NCBI RefSeq assembly: GCF_012070395.1
Contig: NZ_JAAFYS010000002.1
Location: 248,001 to 312,000, forward strand
Length of the DNA stretch: 64,000 nucleotides
Direction: 5' to 3'
Source: Pseudoroseicyclus tamaricis
GTDB taxonomy: Bacteria > Pseudomonadota > Alphaproteobacteria > Rhodobacterales > Rhodobacteraceae
Shown: one piece after another, positions 46,173-54,621 of the stretch
Layout of the letters: each line of letters starts with the position of its first letter
How positions within the stretch are numbered: position 1 is the first letter of the stretch
Notes under the pieces: generated by a model
What the model was told of the DNA's origin: nothing
Databases searched by the model: none
Seen by the model: the letters and a program-made list of their open reading frames with translations, nothing else
Position numbers and translations under genes: made by a program

Positions 46173-47915
46173 TCACACCAGCGCGCCGCCTTCGACGAAG
46201 GCATCCTTCTCGGCGGCGAGGAGCATCTCGTTATGCGCCTTGCCGGAAGGGATCATGGGGAAGCAGTTCTCGTGCTTCTCCACCAGGCAGTCGAAGACCA
46301 CCGGCCCGTCGTGATTGATCATCTCCATGATCGCGTCGTCGAGATCCGCCGGATCCTTGCACTGGATGCCCTTAGCGCCGAAGGCCTCTGCCAGCTTCAC
46401 GAAATCGGGCAGCGATTCCGACCAGCTGTGCGAGTAGCGCTCGCCGTGCAGCAGCTCCTGCCACTGGCGGACCATGCCGAGCCGCTCGTTGTTGAGGATG
46501 AACTGCTTCACCGGCGCGCGGAACTGCATGGCGGTCCCCAGCTCCTGCATGTTCATCAGCCAGCTCGCCTCGCCGGCGACGTTGATGACGAGGCTCTCGG
46601 GGTGGGCCACCTGCACGCCGATGGAGGCGGGGAAGCCGTAGCCCATGGTGCCGAGGCCGCCGGAGGTCATCCAGCGGTTCGGCGCCTCGAAGCCGAGGAA
46701 CTGCGCGGCCCACATCTGGTGCTGGCCGACCTCGGTGGTGATGTAGCGGTCACGATCCTTCGTCAGCGCCTCGAGCCGCTGCAGGGCGTATTGCGGTTTG
46801 ATGACCGAGGTGGAGTTCTCGTAGGTCAGGCAGTCCGAGCGCTTCCACGCCTCGATCTGCCGCCACCAGCCGGCCAGCCCGTCGCGCGAGGTCTTGCGGC
46901 CGCGCGACTTCCAGATCGTCAGCAGATCCTCCAGCACGTGGGCGACATCGCCGATGATCGGGATGTCGACGCGGATGATCTTGTTGATCGAGGAGGCGTC
47001 GATATCGATATGGGCCTTCAGCGAGCCGGGGGAGAAGGCATCGGTGCGCCCCGTGATCCGGTCGTCGAAGCGGGCGCCGATGCAGATCATCAGGTCGCAC
47101 CCGTGCATGGCCATGTTGGCCTCGTAGAGCCCGTGCATCCCCAGCATCCCCAGCCAGTGCTTGCCGGAGGCGGGGTAGGCGCCGAGGCCCATCAGCGTCG
47201 ACGTGATGGGGAAGCCGGTCGAATCCACCAGCTCGCGCAGCAGCTGGCTCGCCTGGGGGCCGGAGTTGATGACCCCGCCGCCGGTATAGAAGACCGGCCG
47301 CTCGGCCGCCTCCATCGCCGCGACGAGCGTCTCGATCGCCTCGCGGTCCCCCTTCACCTTGGGCTGGTAACGGGGGCGCAGGTCCTCGCGCCCCGTGTAG
47401 GTGCCGGTGGCGAACTGCACGTCCTTGGGGATGTCGATCAGCACCGGGCCGGGGCGGCCGTGGGTGGCGACGTGGAAGCCCTCGTGGATGGTCTTCGCCA
47501 GCGTCTCGGGCGTCTTCACCAGGTAATTGTGCTTGGTGCAGGGCCGCGTGATGCCGACCGTGTCGGCCTCCTGGAAGCCGTCGGTGCCGATCATGAAGGT
47601 GGCGACCTGGCCGGAGAGGACGATGATCGGGATCGAATCCATCAGCGCGTCCGTCAGCCCGGTCACAGCGTTCGTGGCGCCGGGGCCGGAGGTGACGAGG
47701 GCGACCCCGGGCTTGCCGGTGGAGCGGGCATAGCCCTCGGCGGCATGCACAGCGGCCTGCTCGTGGCGGACGAGGATGTGGCGGATGTCGTTCTGCTGGA
47801 AGATCTCGTCATAGATGGGCAGAACGGCGCCCCCCGGATAGCCGAATACGGTGTCGACGCCCTGATCCCTCAGCGCTTCGACGACCATTCTGGCTCCGGT
47901 CATTTCCCTAGACAT
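46173..47915 (-). CDS. ilvI: Acetolactate synthase large subunit
   Basis: This 580-residue thiamine-diphosphate enzyme has EALRDQGVDTVFGYPGGAVL, VRHEQAAVHAAEGYARSTGK, GLGTMGYGFPASIGVQ, and the cofactor segment NVAGEASWLMNMQE ending ILNNERLG. The metal-binding motif reads GEAS where many homologues have GDGS or GDAS. It makes acetolactate or acetohydroxybutyrate for Val, Leu and Ile. ATG 47915 fits the family start. A leader peptide and terminator lie 60-160 nt upstream. Confidence 0.97.
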   Translation of the reverse strand: MSREMTGARMVVEALRDQGVDTVFGYPGGAVLPIYDEIFQQNDIRHILVRHEQAAVHAAEGYARSTGKPGVALVTSGPGATNAVTGLTDALMDSIPIIVLSGQVATFMIGTDGFQEADTVGITRPCTKHNYLVKTPETLAKTIHEGFHVATHGRPGPVLIDIPKDVQFATGTYTGREDLRPRYQPKVKGDREAIETLVAAMEAAERPVFYTGGGVINSGPQASQLLRELVDSTGFPITSTLMGLGAYPASGKHWLGMLGMHGLYEANMAMHGCDLMICIGARFDDRITGRTDAFSPGSLKAHIDIDASSINKIIRVDIPIIGDVAHVLEDLLTIWKSRGRKTSRDGLAGWWRQIEAWKRSDCLTYENSTSVIKPQYALQRLEALTKDRDRYITTEVGQHQMWAAQFLGFEAPNRWMTSGGLGTMGYGFPASIGVQVAHPESLVINVAGEASWLMNMQELGTAMQFRAPVKQFILNNERLGMVRQWQELLHGERYSHSWSESLPDFVKLAEAFGAKGIQCKDPADLDDAIMEMINHDGPVVFDCLVEKHENCFPMIPSGKAHNEMLLAAEKDAFVEGGALV

Positions 47916-47976
47916 GTGCCTCGTCCTTTTCTCGGGCTGTCGCATCGTTCGGTCTGGATAACGTGGTTATGGAAAC

Positions 47977-48002
47977 AAAAAACCCCCGGCGGGGACCGGG
48001 GG
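47977..48002 (-). terminator. Attenuator terminator of ilvIN
   Basis: On the minus strand the stem CCCCCGG/CCGGGGG (7 bp) is followed by TTTTTT. CCCATGCGCC, overlapping its 5' arm, can pair with GGCGCATGGG in the leader-peptide codons, giving a competing antiterminator. Confidence 0.88.
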
Positions 48003-48029
48003 CGCATGGGATCGGATCTGGGCGTGCCT

Positions 48030-48074
48030 TTACGGCCCCATGCGCCTTTCTCCGATAAGTACGACGATCGACAT
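48030..48074 (-). CDS. ilvIN leader peptide (branched-chain amino acid attenuator)
   Basis: The 14-codon frame encodes MSIVVLIGERRMGP, with five consecutive branched-chain codons (Ile-Val-Val-Leu-Ile) right after the start. GGAGAG lies 5 nt upstream of the ATG. The last codons contain GGCGCATGGG, which pairs with CCCATGCGCC just before the terminator. Stalling on Ile/Val/Leu codons would leave that segment free to form the antiterminator; complete translation to TAA would cover it and let the terminator form. This is the classical attenuation design. Confidence 0.88.
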   Translation of the reverse strand: MSIVVLIGERRMGP

Positions 48075-48098
48075 CAAACTCTCCAGACTTCTGAGGGG

Positions 48099-48127
48099 AC
48101 CATAGGAGCGGGATTCGGGGCGGTCAA
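48099..48127 (-). promoter_or_regulatory. Promoter of the ilvIN leader
   Basis: TTGACC (48127-48122) and TATGGT (48104-48099) on the minus strand have a 17-nt spacer, 25 nt before the leader-peptide ATG. Confidence 0.7.
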
Positions 48128-48226
48128 CCGCAAAAGACGACATATTCGGCATACCGGCGGCCTGCGGGCGCAACTTTCTATAATCTGAAGCTGCCTTCCC
48201 GCAAGTTTCCGCCGCCAGGGCCTCTC

Positions 48227-49366
48227 TCACCCCTTCGCGGTCGCCCGCCCGGCGGCGAGCGGCACCACCGCGACGAGGAGGGTGAGCATCCAGAACGCCG
48301 CCGGCAGCGACGTGGCATGGGAGACGAAGCCGATGGCCGCCGGCCCGAGGAGGACGCCGGCATAGCCCGCCGTCGTCACCGCGGCGACGGCGAGGCCGGA
48401 GGGCATCGACGTCTGCCGCCCGGCGAGGGAGAAGACGACGGGCACCAGATTCGCGGCACCGAGGCCGATCAGCACGAAGCCGAGGAAGGCCACCGCCGGC
48501 CACGGCGCGAGGAGGAGCAGCGCCAGCCCGCCCATGGCGACGAGCCCGCCGCCGATCAGCACCTTGCGCTGGCCCAGCGCCGCGACGACCCGGTCTCCCG
48601 TCAGGCGGCCCGCCGTCATCGCGAGGTTGAAGAGCATGAAGCCCAGCCCCGCCCGCTCGACGGAGGCGATGCCCCGCTCGACGGAGAGGAGCGCGCCCCA
48701 GTCGAGCATGGCGCCCTCGACGAGGAACATGATGGCCGCCAGCAGCGCCAGCAGCAGCACCAGCCCGCGCGGCAGCGCGAAGGGCAGGGGCTCGCCCCCC
48801 TCGGCCCGGATCAGCCGCGGCGCGGCAAGTGCCATGGCGGCGAGGGTGAGCAGGCCCCCGGCGACGAGGCAGAAGGTCGGGCCGGCGCCGAGCGCGAGCA
48901 GGCCGGTGACGCCGCCGGCACCGACGAAGCCGCCGACCGAGAACAGGGCGTGAAAGCCCGACATGAGCGGCACGTCGGCGCGCTTCTCCACCTCGACCGC
49001 ATGGACGTTCATCGACACGTCGAGCGTGCCGAGCGAGGCGCCGAGCAGGAAGATGACGACGCCGAGGAGCAGCGCCGTCGGCGCCAGCGCGAGGAGCGGC
49101 AGCATCAGGGCAAGGCCGAAGCCGCCGAGCAGGATCATCGGGCGCGCCCCGTGCCGGGCGGAGACCCAGCCGGTGATCGGCATGGCGATGACAGAGCCGA
49201 TGCCGAGGCAGAGGAGCAGGAGGCCCAGCTCCGCTTCGCTGGCGCCGATCCGCTCCTTGGCGAAGGGGATGATGGGCGCCCAGCACGCCATGGCGAAGCC
49301 GCCGGCGAAGAAGGAGAGGCGCGTTGCGAGGCGCGGGCCGGCTGTCCCGTCTGCGATGTCGGTCAT
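48227..49366 (-). CDS. MFS transporter
   Basis: The 379 residues have twelve predicted helices. The loop 2-3 motif GWVSARHGARPMILLG and a central cytoplasmic loop near residue 190 fit the major facilitator superfamily. The segment LGTLDVSMNVHAVEVEKRAD recalls the fucose/sugar-type branch (YbjJ-like). It is 9 nt downstream of a DeoR-type regulator, suggesting sugar or polyol transport under that repressor. The substrate is unproven. Confidence 0.88.
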   Translation of the reverse strand: MTDIADGTAGPRLATRLSFFAGGFAMACWAPIIPFAKERIGASEAELGLLLLCLGIGSVIAMPITGWVSARHGARPMILLGGFGLALMLPLLALAPTALLLGVVIFLLGASLGTLDVSMNVHAVEVEKRADVPLMSGFHALFSVGGFVGAGGVTGLLALGAGPTFCLVAGGLLTLAAMALAAPRLIRAEGGEPLPFALPRGLVLLLALLAAIMFLVEGAMLDWGALLSVERGIASVERAGLGFMLFNLAMTAGRLTGDRVVAALGQRKVLIGGGLVAMGGLALLLLAPWPAVAFLGFVLIGLGAANLVPVVFSLAGRQTSMPSGLAVAAVTTAGYAGVLLGPAAIGFVSHATSLPAAFWMLTLLVAVVPLAAGRATAKG

Positions 49367-49375
49367 GTCTGTCTT

Positions 49376-50170
49376 TCAGCTGCGGGGTGGGGCGGCGCGC
49401 AGCGGGTCTGGCGCGCCGGTGGAGGCGAGGGCGGCGAGCTGCTCCGCCGGGGCGTCGTGCTCGAGGATCAGGTGCGTCAGCGCCCGCGCGGCGCCGAATG
49501 GGAAGGGCGCGCGGGTGCCGAGCTTGTCGGAGGTCATCATCAGCGCGGTCGCGCCGCTGGCGGTCAGCAGCGCCTGCTTCATGTCGCTGTCCGCCCGGTC
49601 GAATCCGGCGAGCGTGCCGTCGGGGCTGAGAGCACAGGCGCCGAGCAGGCAGAGGTCGATGGCATAGCGCGGCAGCTCCGCCAGCGCCCGCCCGTCGACG
49701 CAGCCGCCGATGGACGGATCGACGGCGCCGCCGAGGAGAAAGAGGGAGATGTCCTGCCGGCTGGAGAGTGCAGTGGCGGCGGGAAGCGAGTTGGTGACGA
49801 CCCGCAGGCCGCTTCCCTGCGGCAGGTGGGCGGCGAGATGCGACGCGAGCCGGGCGGTGGTGCTGCCGCAATCGAGGAAGATGGTCTGTCCGGGCTGCAC
49901 CAGTTCCGCCGCCCGCGCCGCCAGCGCCGCCTTGGCGGCCGGCTGCTCCTCGGCACGCGAGGCCAGAGGCGCGCCGGCGGGAGAGAGGGGCAGGGCGCCG
50001 CCGTAGACACGCTCGCACAGCCCCTCGGCAGCGAGGGCGCGCAGGTCACGCCGGATGGCATCCTCCGAGACTCCGAATTCGCGCGCCAGCTCGCCCGAGG
50101 AGACGGGCTGGCCCTGGCGAAGGCGGCCGGCGATCTCGTGGCGGCGTGAAAGGGGAAGGGAATCGTGCAT
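49376..50170 (-). CDS. DeoR/GlpR-family transcriptional regulator
   Basis: The 264 residues contain the N-terminal helix-turn-helix LSRRHEIAGRLRQGQPVSSG and LAREFGVSEDAIRRDLRALA. The sugar-phosphate-binding domain follows with FLDCGSTTARLASHL, VVTNSLPAATAL and LLGACALSPDGTLAGFDRAD. It probably represses its operon with the MFS gene until a phosphorylated sugar binds. Direct repeats of ATGCACG overlap its own start codon (50163-50180), a possible autoregulatory site. Confidence 0.92.
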   Translation of the reverse strand: MHDSLPLSRRHEIAGRLRQGQPVSSGELAREFGVSEDAIRRDLRALAAEGLCERVYGGALPLSPAGAPLASRAEEQPAAKAALAARAAELVQPGQTIFLDCGSTTARLASHLAAHLPQGSGLRVVTNSLPAATALSSRQDISLFLLGGAVDPSIGGCVDGRALAELPRYAIDLCLLGACALSPDGTLAGFDRADSDMKQALLTASGATALMMTSDKLGTRAPFPFGAARALTHLILEHDAPAEQLAALASTGAPDPLRAAPPRS

Positions 50171-50536
50171 GAACGTGCATTATCAGGCACGAATGGGGGA
50201 GCTCAAGCGGTATTCTGCGAAGAACTCGGGGTAGGGCGGCGGGAGGGGGAACGCCAGCGGGGCAAAATGAAAGCGGTGGGCTGGTGCGCTGGTCTCCCTC
50301 GTCGAGACGACCGGCGACATCACGAACAACCCTAATGGGACGGACAGGATATTCCCCGGCAAGCCGACGCGCTCCTGGCCCAGCCAGTCACGGCTGCGCA
50401 TCCTCGGCGGAATGGAGACAGGGACGAGGCTGACGGAGGAGGAGATTTGCGGCCGATGCGACAGGCTGGCGGCGCCGCGGGGCGAGATCCTGAACGAGGC
50501 CCGCGGGCTCTGCTCAGCCTCCGCTAGAGCTTCCGC
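50171..50536. other. Gap of ~365 nt without a convincing gene
   Basis: Apart from the ATGCACG repeats at the left edge, I see no terminator, RNA or protein signal. The minus-strand frame 50183-50401 encodes 72 proline- and arginine-rich residues of no recognisable type. Confidence 0.45.
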
Positions 50537-51361
50537 TCAGCGGCGCCGCGGCGCCGGCTGGGCGTCAGGCAGCTGGATGCGCGCCACCTGCTCGGCGATG
50601 GGCGCGACGGAGAGGGGGTGCGTCTCGGCGCTGTGCTCCTCGGGGTCACGCAGCAGCTGCCAGCGGCCCCGGGAATAGACCTCGAGACCCTTGTAGCGGG
50701 CCTTGTAGCCCATCTTCGGCGAGCCGGGCACCCAGTAGCCGAGGTAGACGTAGGGCAGCCCCATGTCCCGCGCGATCTCGACATGATCGAGGATCATGTA
50801 GTTGCCGAGCGAGTCCGCCTCGAAGTCGGGATCGAAGAAGGAATAGACCATCGACAGCCCGTCATCGAGCAGGTCCGTCAGGCAGGCGGCGCGCAGCGGC
50901 TCGCCGTCGGCGGCATATTCGATGAGGCGCGAGCGGATCGGCGTCTCCTCGATCATGGCGGAGAACTCGAAGACGTCCATGTCCGCCATGCCGCCATCGG
51001 CGTGGCGCGAGTCGAGGTACTTGCGAAAGAGCTCGTACTGGGCGTCCGTCGCCCAGGGCGAGGTCGCCCGGCGGCGCAGCGGCGCGTTGCGCTTGAGGAC
51101 ACGCTTCTGGCTCTTGGAGGGCGCGAAATCCGAGACGCGGATGCGCGCCGAGAGGCAGGCGGAGCAATCGGCGCAGGTCGGCCGGTAGAGGACGTTCTGA
51201 GAGCGGCGGAAGCCCTGCTTGGAGAGCGCGTCGTTGAGCTTCTCCGCCTCCTCGCCCTGCAGGGCGGTGAACAGCTTCCGCTCCATCCGGCCCGCGAGGT
51301 ACGGGCAGGGCTGCGGAGCCGTCACGTAGAACTGGGGAGCGATGGGGAGGGAGTGGCGCAT
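50537..51361 (-). CDS. bpt: Aspartate/glutamate leucyltransferase (N-end rule, Bpt/ATE family)
   Basis: The 274 residues have the N-terminal ATE domain with [18 protein letters not shown] and [20 protein letters not shown]. The C-terminal GNAT-like domain has [20 protein letters not shown] followed by [18 protein letters not shown]. The enzyme adds leucine from Leu-tRNA to proteins with N-terminal Asp or Glu, marking them for ClpAP degradation. ATG 51361 is the family start; the longer upstream frame runs into the repeat block. Confidence 0.95.
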   Translation of the reverse strand: MRHSLPIAPQFYVTAPQPCPYLAGRMERKLFTALQGEEAEKLNDALSKQGFRRSQNVLYRPTCADCSACLSARIRVSDFAPSKSQKRVLKRNAPLRRRATSPWATDAQYELFRKYLDSRHADGGMADMDVFEFSAMIEETPIRSRLIEYAADGEPLRAACLTDLLDDGLSMVYSFFDPDFEADSLGNYMILDHVEIARDMGLPYVYLGYWVPGSPKMGYKARYKGLEVYSRGRWQLLRDPEEHSAETHPLSVAPIAEQVARIQLPDAQPAPRRR

Positions 51362-51597
51362 GTCGGCGGAGGAGAGGACTCGGGAGAGGGTGAACGTCGC
51401 CGGAGAGCCTAGCAACCGTGCTGCCCGGCGCCAAGCCCGTCCGACCCGACCATTTTCGGGGGGGCAATGTGTCGCTTGTCTTTGGGTGAGGTCCCCTTCC
51501 AAGGGATAGATCGGAAGGCGAATGGTGGAGGCATCCCCATGCTCGGTCCCCGTAGTGTGAGGTTCTACCCCCCCACCGCGTGACATCTCCGCCTTCC

Positions 51598-51820
51598 CTC
51601 GCCCGGTACGCGCCAAAGGCGCAGGGCCAGCGCCTGCCCGTCCCGGCGGGCTGGCGCTCTGGTGAAGCTGGGTGCTCCGCTTGGGCCGGGGAGGGGTGTG
51701 GCTGGCATAAAGCGCGCAGCTGGGCCGTAAATGCGCCACCCCACGGGCAGGCGCTCGCCCTGCGCTGGCGGTCGGTGTGCTTTGGGGAGGGCGGGGAAGT
51801 GGGTTGGAAACCCACCCCAC
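51598..51820 (-). repeat. Dispersed structured repeat, locus D (one inverted unit)
   Basis: The unit has CGCCAAAGGCGCAGGGC, the hairpin with GCCCGTCCCGGCGGGC, GGCATAAAGCGC (~51703), GCGCCACCCCACGGGC and the dyad GTGGGTT/AACCCAC (51799-51820). It is of the locus B and E subtype. The remainder of the 51362-51911 gap has no feature I recognise. Confidence 0.82.
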
Positions 51821-51911
51821 GGGCTCCGGCGGGCGCTGGCTCTCCAACTGCGGGGGGAGCCGCGGGGGTCGGGGGGCACCGACGCCGGGGCGCCGGTACC
51901 CCCTGCCGCAA

Positions 51912-52367
51912 TCACACCGGGCGGTTGATGGCGGCGGTGCCGAGGAGGTGGTCCGTCAGCCCCTGACGGCGGTCGGTGATGAGCATCAGCGCCACCGAGA
52001 TCAGCTGCAGGGGCGCCATGGCGACCGAGACGGTGTAGCCCAGCGTGTGCAGGAAGGCGGAGCCGCCGCCCATCTTGCCGCCGTCGGCCTCGCGCAGCTG
52101 GATGCCCCAGAAGGCCATGCCGGGTGTCGCCGAGAAGGCGGCGATGGTGCCCCAGCGGTAGAGGAAGGAGACGGTCAGCCAGAGCGCCCCGAAGAAGAAC
52201 ACGCCGACGAAGGCGGTGAAGGGCAGCGCCAGGCATGTCAGCAGGAAGGTCGCCACGCCGTCGCCGATCCAGGCGAGCAGCCGCCGGCCGGGAACGCCGG
52301 CGTAGAAGTCGGGGCGGCGCTCCGGGTCGGGCAGGGCGGAGGCGAAGGCGTAGGATTGATCGGTCAT
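51912..52367 (-). CDS. RDD-family membrane protein
   Basis: The 151 residues include [20 protein letters not shown], where the R..D pattern of RDD proteins appears in helix 1. [20 protein letters not shown] and [18 protein letters not shown] follow. Three transmembrane segments are seen. RDD proteins are of uncertain function, and some take part in ion transport. It lies downstream of the DUF2852 genes on the same strand, 63 nt away. Confidence 0.88.
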   Translation of the reverse strand: MTDQSYAFASALPDPERRPDFYAGVPGRRLLAWIGDGVATFLLTCLALPFTAFVGVFFFGALWLTVSFLYRWGTIAAFSATPGMAFWGIQLREADGGKMGGGSAFLHTLGYTVSVAMAPLQLISVALMLITDRRQGLTDHLLGTAAINRPV

Positions 52368-52430
52368 GTCATCTGTCCGGGGTGGGGCGGCGGGCCCGGT
52401 CTTCGGGCCGCGCCGGGTGTCATCGATGGC

Positions 52431-53321
52431 TCAGGCGCCGTGCGGCTGGTTGCCGGACCATTGCCCTGCCTGCCAGCCGGGATCGCGCGCCGGCTCCTCG
52501 GTGGTCACGGGGCCGGTCACTGGGGCGGTCACGGGGCCCGCGACCTCCTCGGCATCCTCCACCTCGGCCGTGTGCGCCACGCGGGGCGCCTGCGGCTCGG
52601 GAGGCACGGCGATCACCTCTCCGTCACGGGCGGCCGGGGGCTGCGGCGCGGCGGCCGGCTGCGAGGGCTGCCGGCGCGGCGCGATCAGCGCCATGGGAGA
52701 GGCGGCGGCCCGACGCTGGGCGGCGGCACGCTCGGCGCGGCGCTCCATGAAGTTGTCGAACTCCGACTGGTCCTTGGAGGCGCGCAGGCGAGCGAGGAAA
52801 TCCTCGAAGGCGCGCTGCTCCTCCTCCAGCCGGCGCATCATGTCGGCCTTGTAGGCATCGAAGCTTGCGTTGCCGCTGGGGCGCCCGGTCGAGCCGCGGG
52901 CCCAGTCGTCGGTCTCCGCCTCGGGGGCGACGTCCGCCACACCGGGGGCGCGGGAGCTGGCCCCTTGGCTGGCACCCACGGCGAGCCCGTTGAAGCCCTG
53001 CCAGATGAGCGCGCCGGCGAGCACCAGCCCGGCCAGGGCCTCATGCGCGAAACCGACGGAGATGGCGACGATGGCGTAGCCGGTGAAGAAGATCAGCGAC
53101 AGCACGCGGAGCGCAAACTCCCGGTGCGGCCCGTAGAGCCCGCCGTTGAAGCCTTTCCAGGCGACGAGCAGCCCCAGCGCGAGGCCGGCGGGCCAGAAGG
53201 CGACGAAGGCCAGCACCGTGGCGACGATGGCAAAGGCCGTGAAGAAGATGATGGAGAGGACCTTCAGGGGGAAGGCCCCCTCGAACTCGGCCTCGTCAGG
53301 GGTGTGCTTGCGTCGCGACAT
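52431..53321 (-). CDS. DUF2852 membrane protein with duplicated N-terminal unit
   Basis: The 296 residues contain two similar membrane units: FPLKVLSIIFFTAFAIVATV to AWKGFNGGLYG (~15-65), and FALRVLSLIFFTGYAIVAIS to IWQGFNGLAVG (~68-115). A coiled segment shared with the upstream gene follows: SFDAYKADMMRRLEEEQRAF then RLRASKDQSEFDNFMERRA (~155-205). The C-terminus is Ala/Pro/Val-rich and likely disordered. ATG 53321 is chosen. The function is unknown. Confidence 0.8.
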   Translation of the reverse strand: MSRRKHTPDEAEFEGAFPLKVLSIIFFTAFAIVATVLAFVAFWPAGLALGLLVAWKGFNGGLYGPHREFALRVLSLIFFTGYAIVAISVGFAHEALAGLVLAGALIWQGFNGLAVGASQGASSRAPGVADVAPEAETDDWARGSTGRPSGNASFDAYKADMMRRLEEEQRAFEDFLARLRASKDQSEFDNFMERRAERAAAQRRAAASPMALIAPRRQPSQPAAAPQPPAARDGEVIAVPPEPQAPRVAHTAEVEDAEEVAGPVTAPVTGPVTTEEPARDPGWQAGQWSGNQPHGA

Positions 53322-53359
53322 GGGGAAATGCTCCAAAAAATGTCGGGGTGAGGGAACGC

Positions 53360-53381
53360 GGGCCGGCGCTGTGGCCGGCCC
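53360..53381 (-). terminator. Hairpin between the two DUF2852 genes
   Basis: The 8-bp stem GGGCCGGC/GCCGGCCC has a 6-nt loop directly after the 167-residue DUF2852 gene on the minus strand. No T-run follows, so it may only be a partial terminator or stabiliser. Confidence 0.55.
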
Positions 53382-53390
53382 GCTCCTGGC

Positions 53391-53894
53391 TCAGTAATTC
53401 TGGCCTTGCGAGCCCTGGTCGTAGCCGCCGTCCTGCGGGGGCTGATAGGCTTGGCCCTGGTTCTGGTTCTGCCCCTGGGCGGACTGGCCGTTGCGGGCGC
53501 GGTCGCTCATGAACTGGTCGAACTCGGACTTGTCCTTGGCTTCACGCAGACGCTCGAGGAACTCCTCGAAGGCGCGCTGCTCGTCCTCGAGGCGCCGCAG
53601 CATGTCCTGCTTGTAGGCGTCGAAGGCGGAGTTGCCGGACGGGCGCATTGCGGCCCGGGCGGCGGACATCGAAGAGGTACGGCCGCGGTTGCAGGATTTG
53701 TTGAACATGCGCTTGCTCCAGATCATGTAGGCGAGAACGGCCAGGCCGACGGGCCAGAAGAAGACGAACCCTAGGACCATGACGGCGATCCAAGCGCCCT
53801 TGCCCTTGTCGTCGAGCCAGGCTTCCGCCTTGCGGAACCAGCTCAGATGCGTGCCCTCGGATTGGCGGGGCGGGGTGATATCGATCGAACTCAT
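53391..53894 (-). CDS. DUF2852 membrane protein
   Basis: The 167 residues have one or two hydrophobic segments (~35-60, WIAVMVLGFVFFWPVGLAVL) and a conserved soluble part SFDAYKQDMLRRLEDEQRAF followed by RLREAKDKSEFDQFMSDRA. A Gln/Gly-rich tail (GQNQNQGQAYQPPQDGGYDQ) ends the protein. It is a paralogue of the next gene. The upstream interval has a promoter-like TTGACC and two matching dyads. The function is unknown. Confidence 0.85.
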   Translation of the reverse strand: MSSIDITPPRQSEGTHLSWFRKAEAWLDDKGKGAWIAVMVLGFVFFWPVGLAVLAYMIWSKRMFNKSCNRGRTSSMSAARAAMRPSGNSAFDAYKQDMLRRLEDEQRAFEEFLERLREAKDKSEFDQFMSDRARNGQSAQGQNQNQGQAYQPPQDGGYDQGSQGQNY

Positions 53895-53918
53895 GTGTCG
53901 CTCCTCGCGTTTGCTGTA

Positions 53919-53939
53919 GATGTAAATCGCTTTCACATC
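53919..53939. promoter_or_regulatory. Dyad site 2 upstream of the DUF2852 gene
   Basis: The minus strand reads GATGTGAA-N5-TTTACATC, with one mismatched pair, 25 nt before the ATG. It has the same half-sites and spacing as the dyad at 53977. Confidence 0.55.
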
Positions 53940-53941
53940 TG

Positions 53942-53970
53942 GGATATGGGAACGCACGGGGCCCGGTCAA
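53942..53970 (-). promoter_or_regulatory. Candidate promoter between the two dyads
   Basis: On the minus strand TTGACC (53970-53965) is followed by a weak AT-rich ATATCC 17 nt later. It lies exactly between the two dyads, so a protein bound there could control it. Confidence 0.4.
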
Positions 53971-53976
53971 GACGCG

Positions 53977-53995
53977 ATGTGAATGTTTTTCACAT
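53977..53995. promoter_or_regulatory. Dyad site 1 upstream of the DUF2852 gene
   Basis: A perfect inverted repeat ATGTGAA-N5-TTCACAT. The spacing (odd centre) differs from the CRP consensus TGTGA-N6-TCACA, so a different regulator is likely. Confidence 0.6.
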
Positions 53996-54089
53996 ATGGG
54001 AGGAGGGGCCCGGTTTTCCCCCCTCTCGCGCGCCAAGGCGCTCGCGGAGCCCGATCAGGCTACGCCCGGCCTGCCCCTGCGGCAAGCGG

Positions 54090-54554
54090 CTAGGTGAAGT
54101 CGCCGGGCACGGCGCCGGAGAGGCGCAGGAGGTCGTCGGGCGCAATGGGGAAGATGTGCCGCGGCGTGCCGGCGGCGGCCCAGACCTCTTCGAACTCCGC
54201 CAGGCGCGGGTCGAAGAAGGCGTTGACGGCGGAGAGGTGGCCGACGGGCGAGACGCCGCCGATGGCGAAGCCGGTCTGAGCCCGCACCTCCTCCCCGCTC
54301 GCCCGCCGCAGCGGCTCCCCGGCGAGACCGGCGGCCTTCTCGGCGCTCACCCGGTTGCCGCCGGCGGTGAGGAAGAGATAGACGGCGCCGCTTTCCTCCC
54401 CCGCGAAGATGATCGACTTGGCGATCTGGTCGAGATGGCAGCCGGCGGCCTCGGCCGCCTGCTCCGCCGTCCGCGCCTCGCCCACCTCCACCGGGCGGCC
54501 GGGCAGACCGGCCTCTTCGAGGATGGCGGTGACGCGCTTGAGGCTCTTGCTCAT
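54090..54554 (-). CDS. YbaK/ProX-type aminoacyl-tRNA deacylase
   Basis: The 154 residues contain the editing-domain features RTAEQAAEAAGCHLDQIAKS, where the conserved Lys is in AKSIIF, AGGNRVSAEKAAGLAGEPL, and the GIGGVSPVGH-like loop FAIGGVSPVGH. Stand-alone members hydrolyse mischarged Cys- or Ala-tRNAPro. Which tRNA this one edits is not clear. Confidence 0.9.
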   Translation of the reverse strand: MSKSLKRVTAILEEAGLPGRPVEVGEARTAEQAAEAAGCHLDQIAKSIIFAGEESGAVYLFLTAGGNRVSAEKAAGLAGEPLRRASGEEVRAQTGFAIGGVSPVGHLSAVNAFFDPRLAEFEEVWAAAGTPRHIFPIAPDDLLRLSGAVPGDFT

Positions 54555-54621
54555 GGGATTCTCCGTGGGTTTGCGGGGAGGGTCGCGCGTTTGGTTGGCG
54601 GAGGGAAGGTGGAGTGGGCGA

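Noticed and set aside
48030-50018. 662-residue minus-strand open frame
   Set aside because: It is a shadow of the MFS and DeoR genes in another frame, with Arg/Ala-rich text. Only its last 15 codons, the ilv leader peptide, are credible.
50183-50401. 72-residue minus-strand frame
   Set aside because: It is proline/arginine-rich with no ribosome site or family resemblance, so it was kept as non-coding gap.
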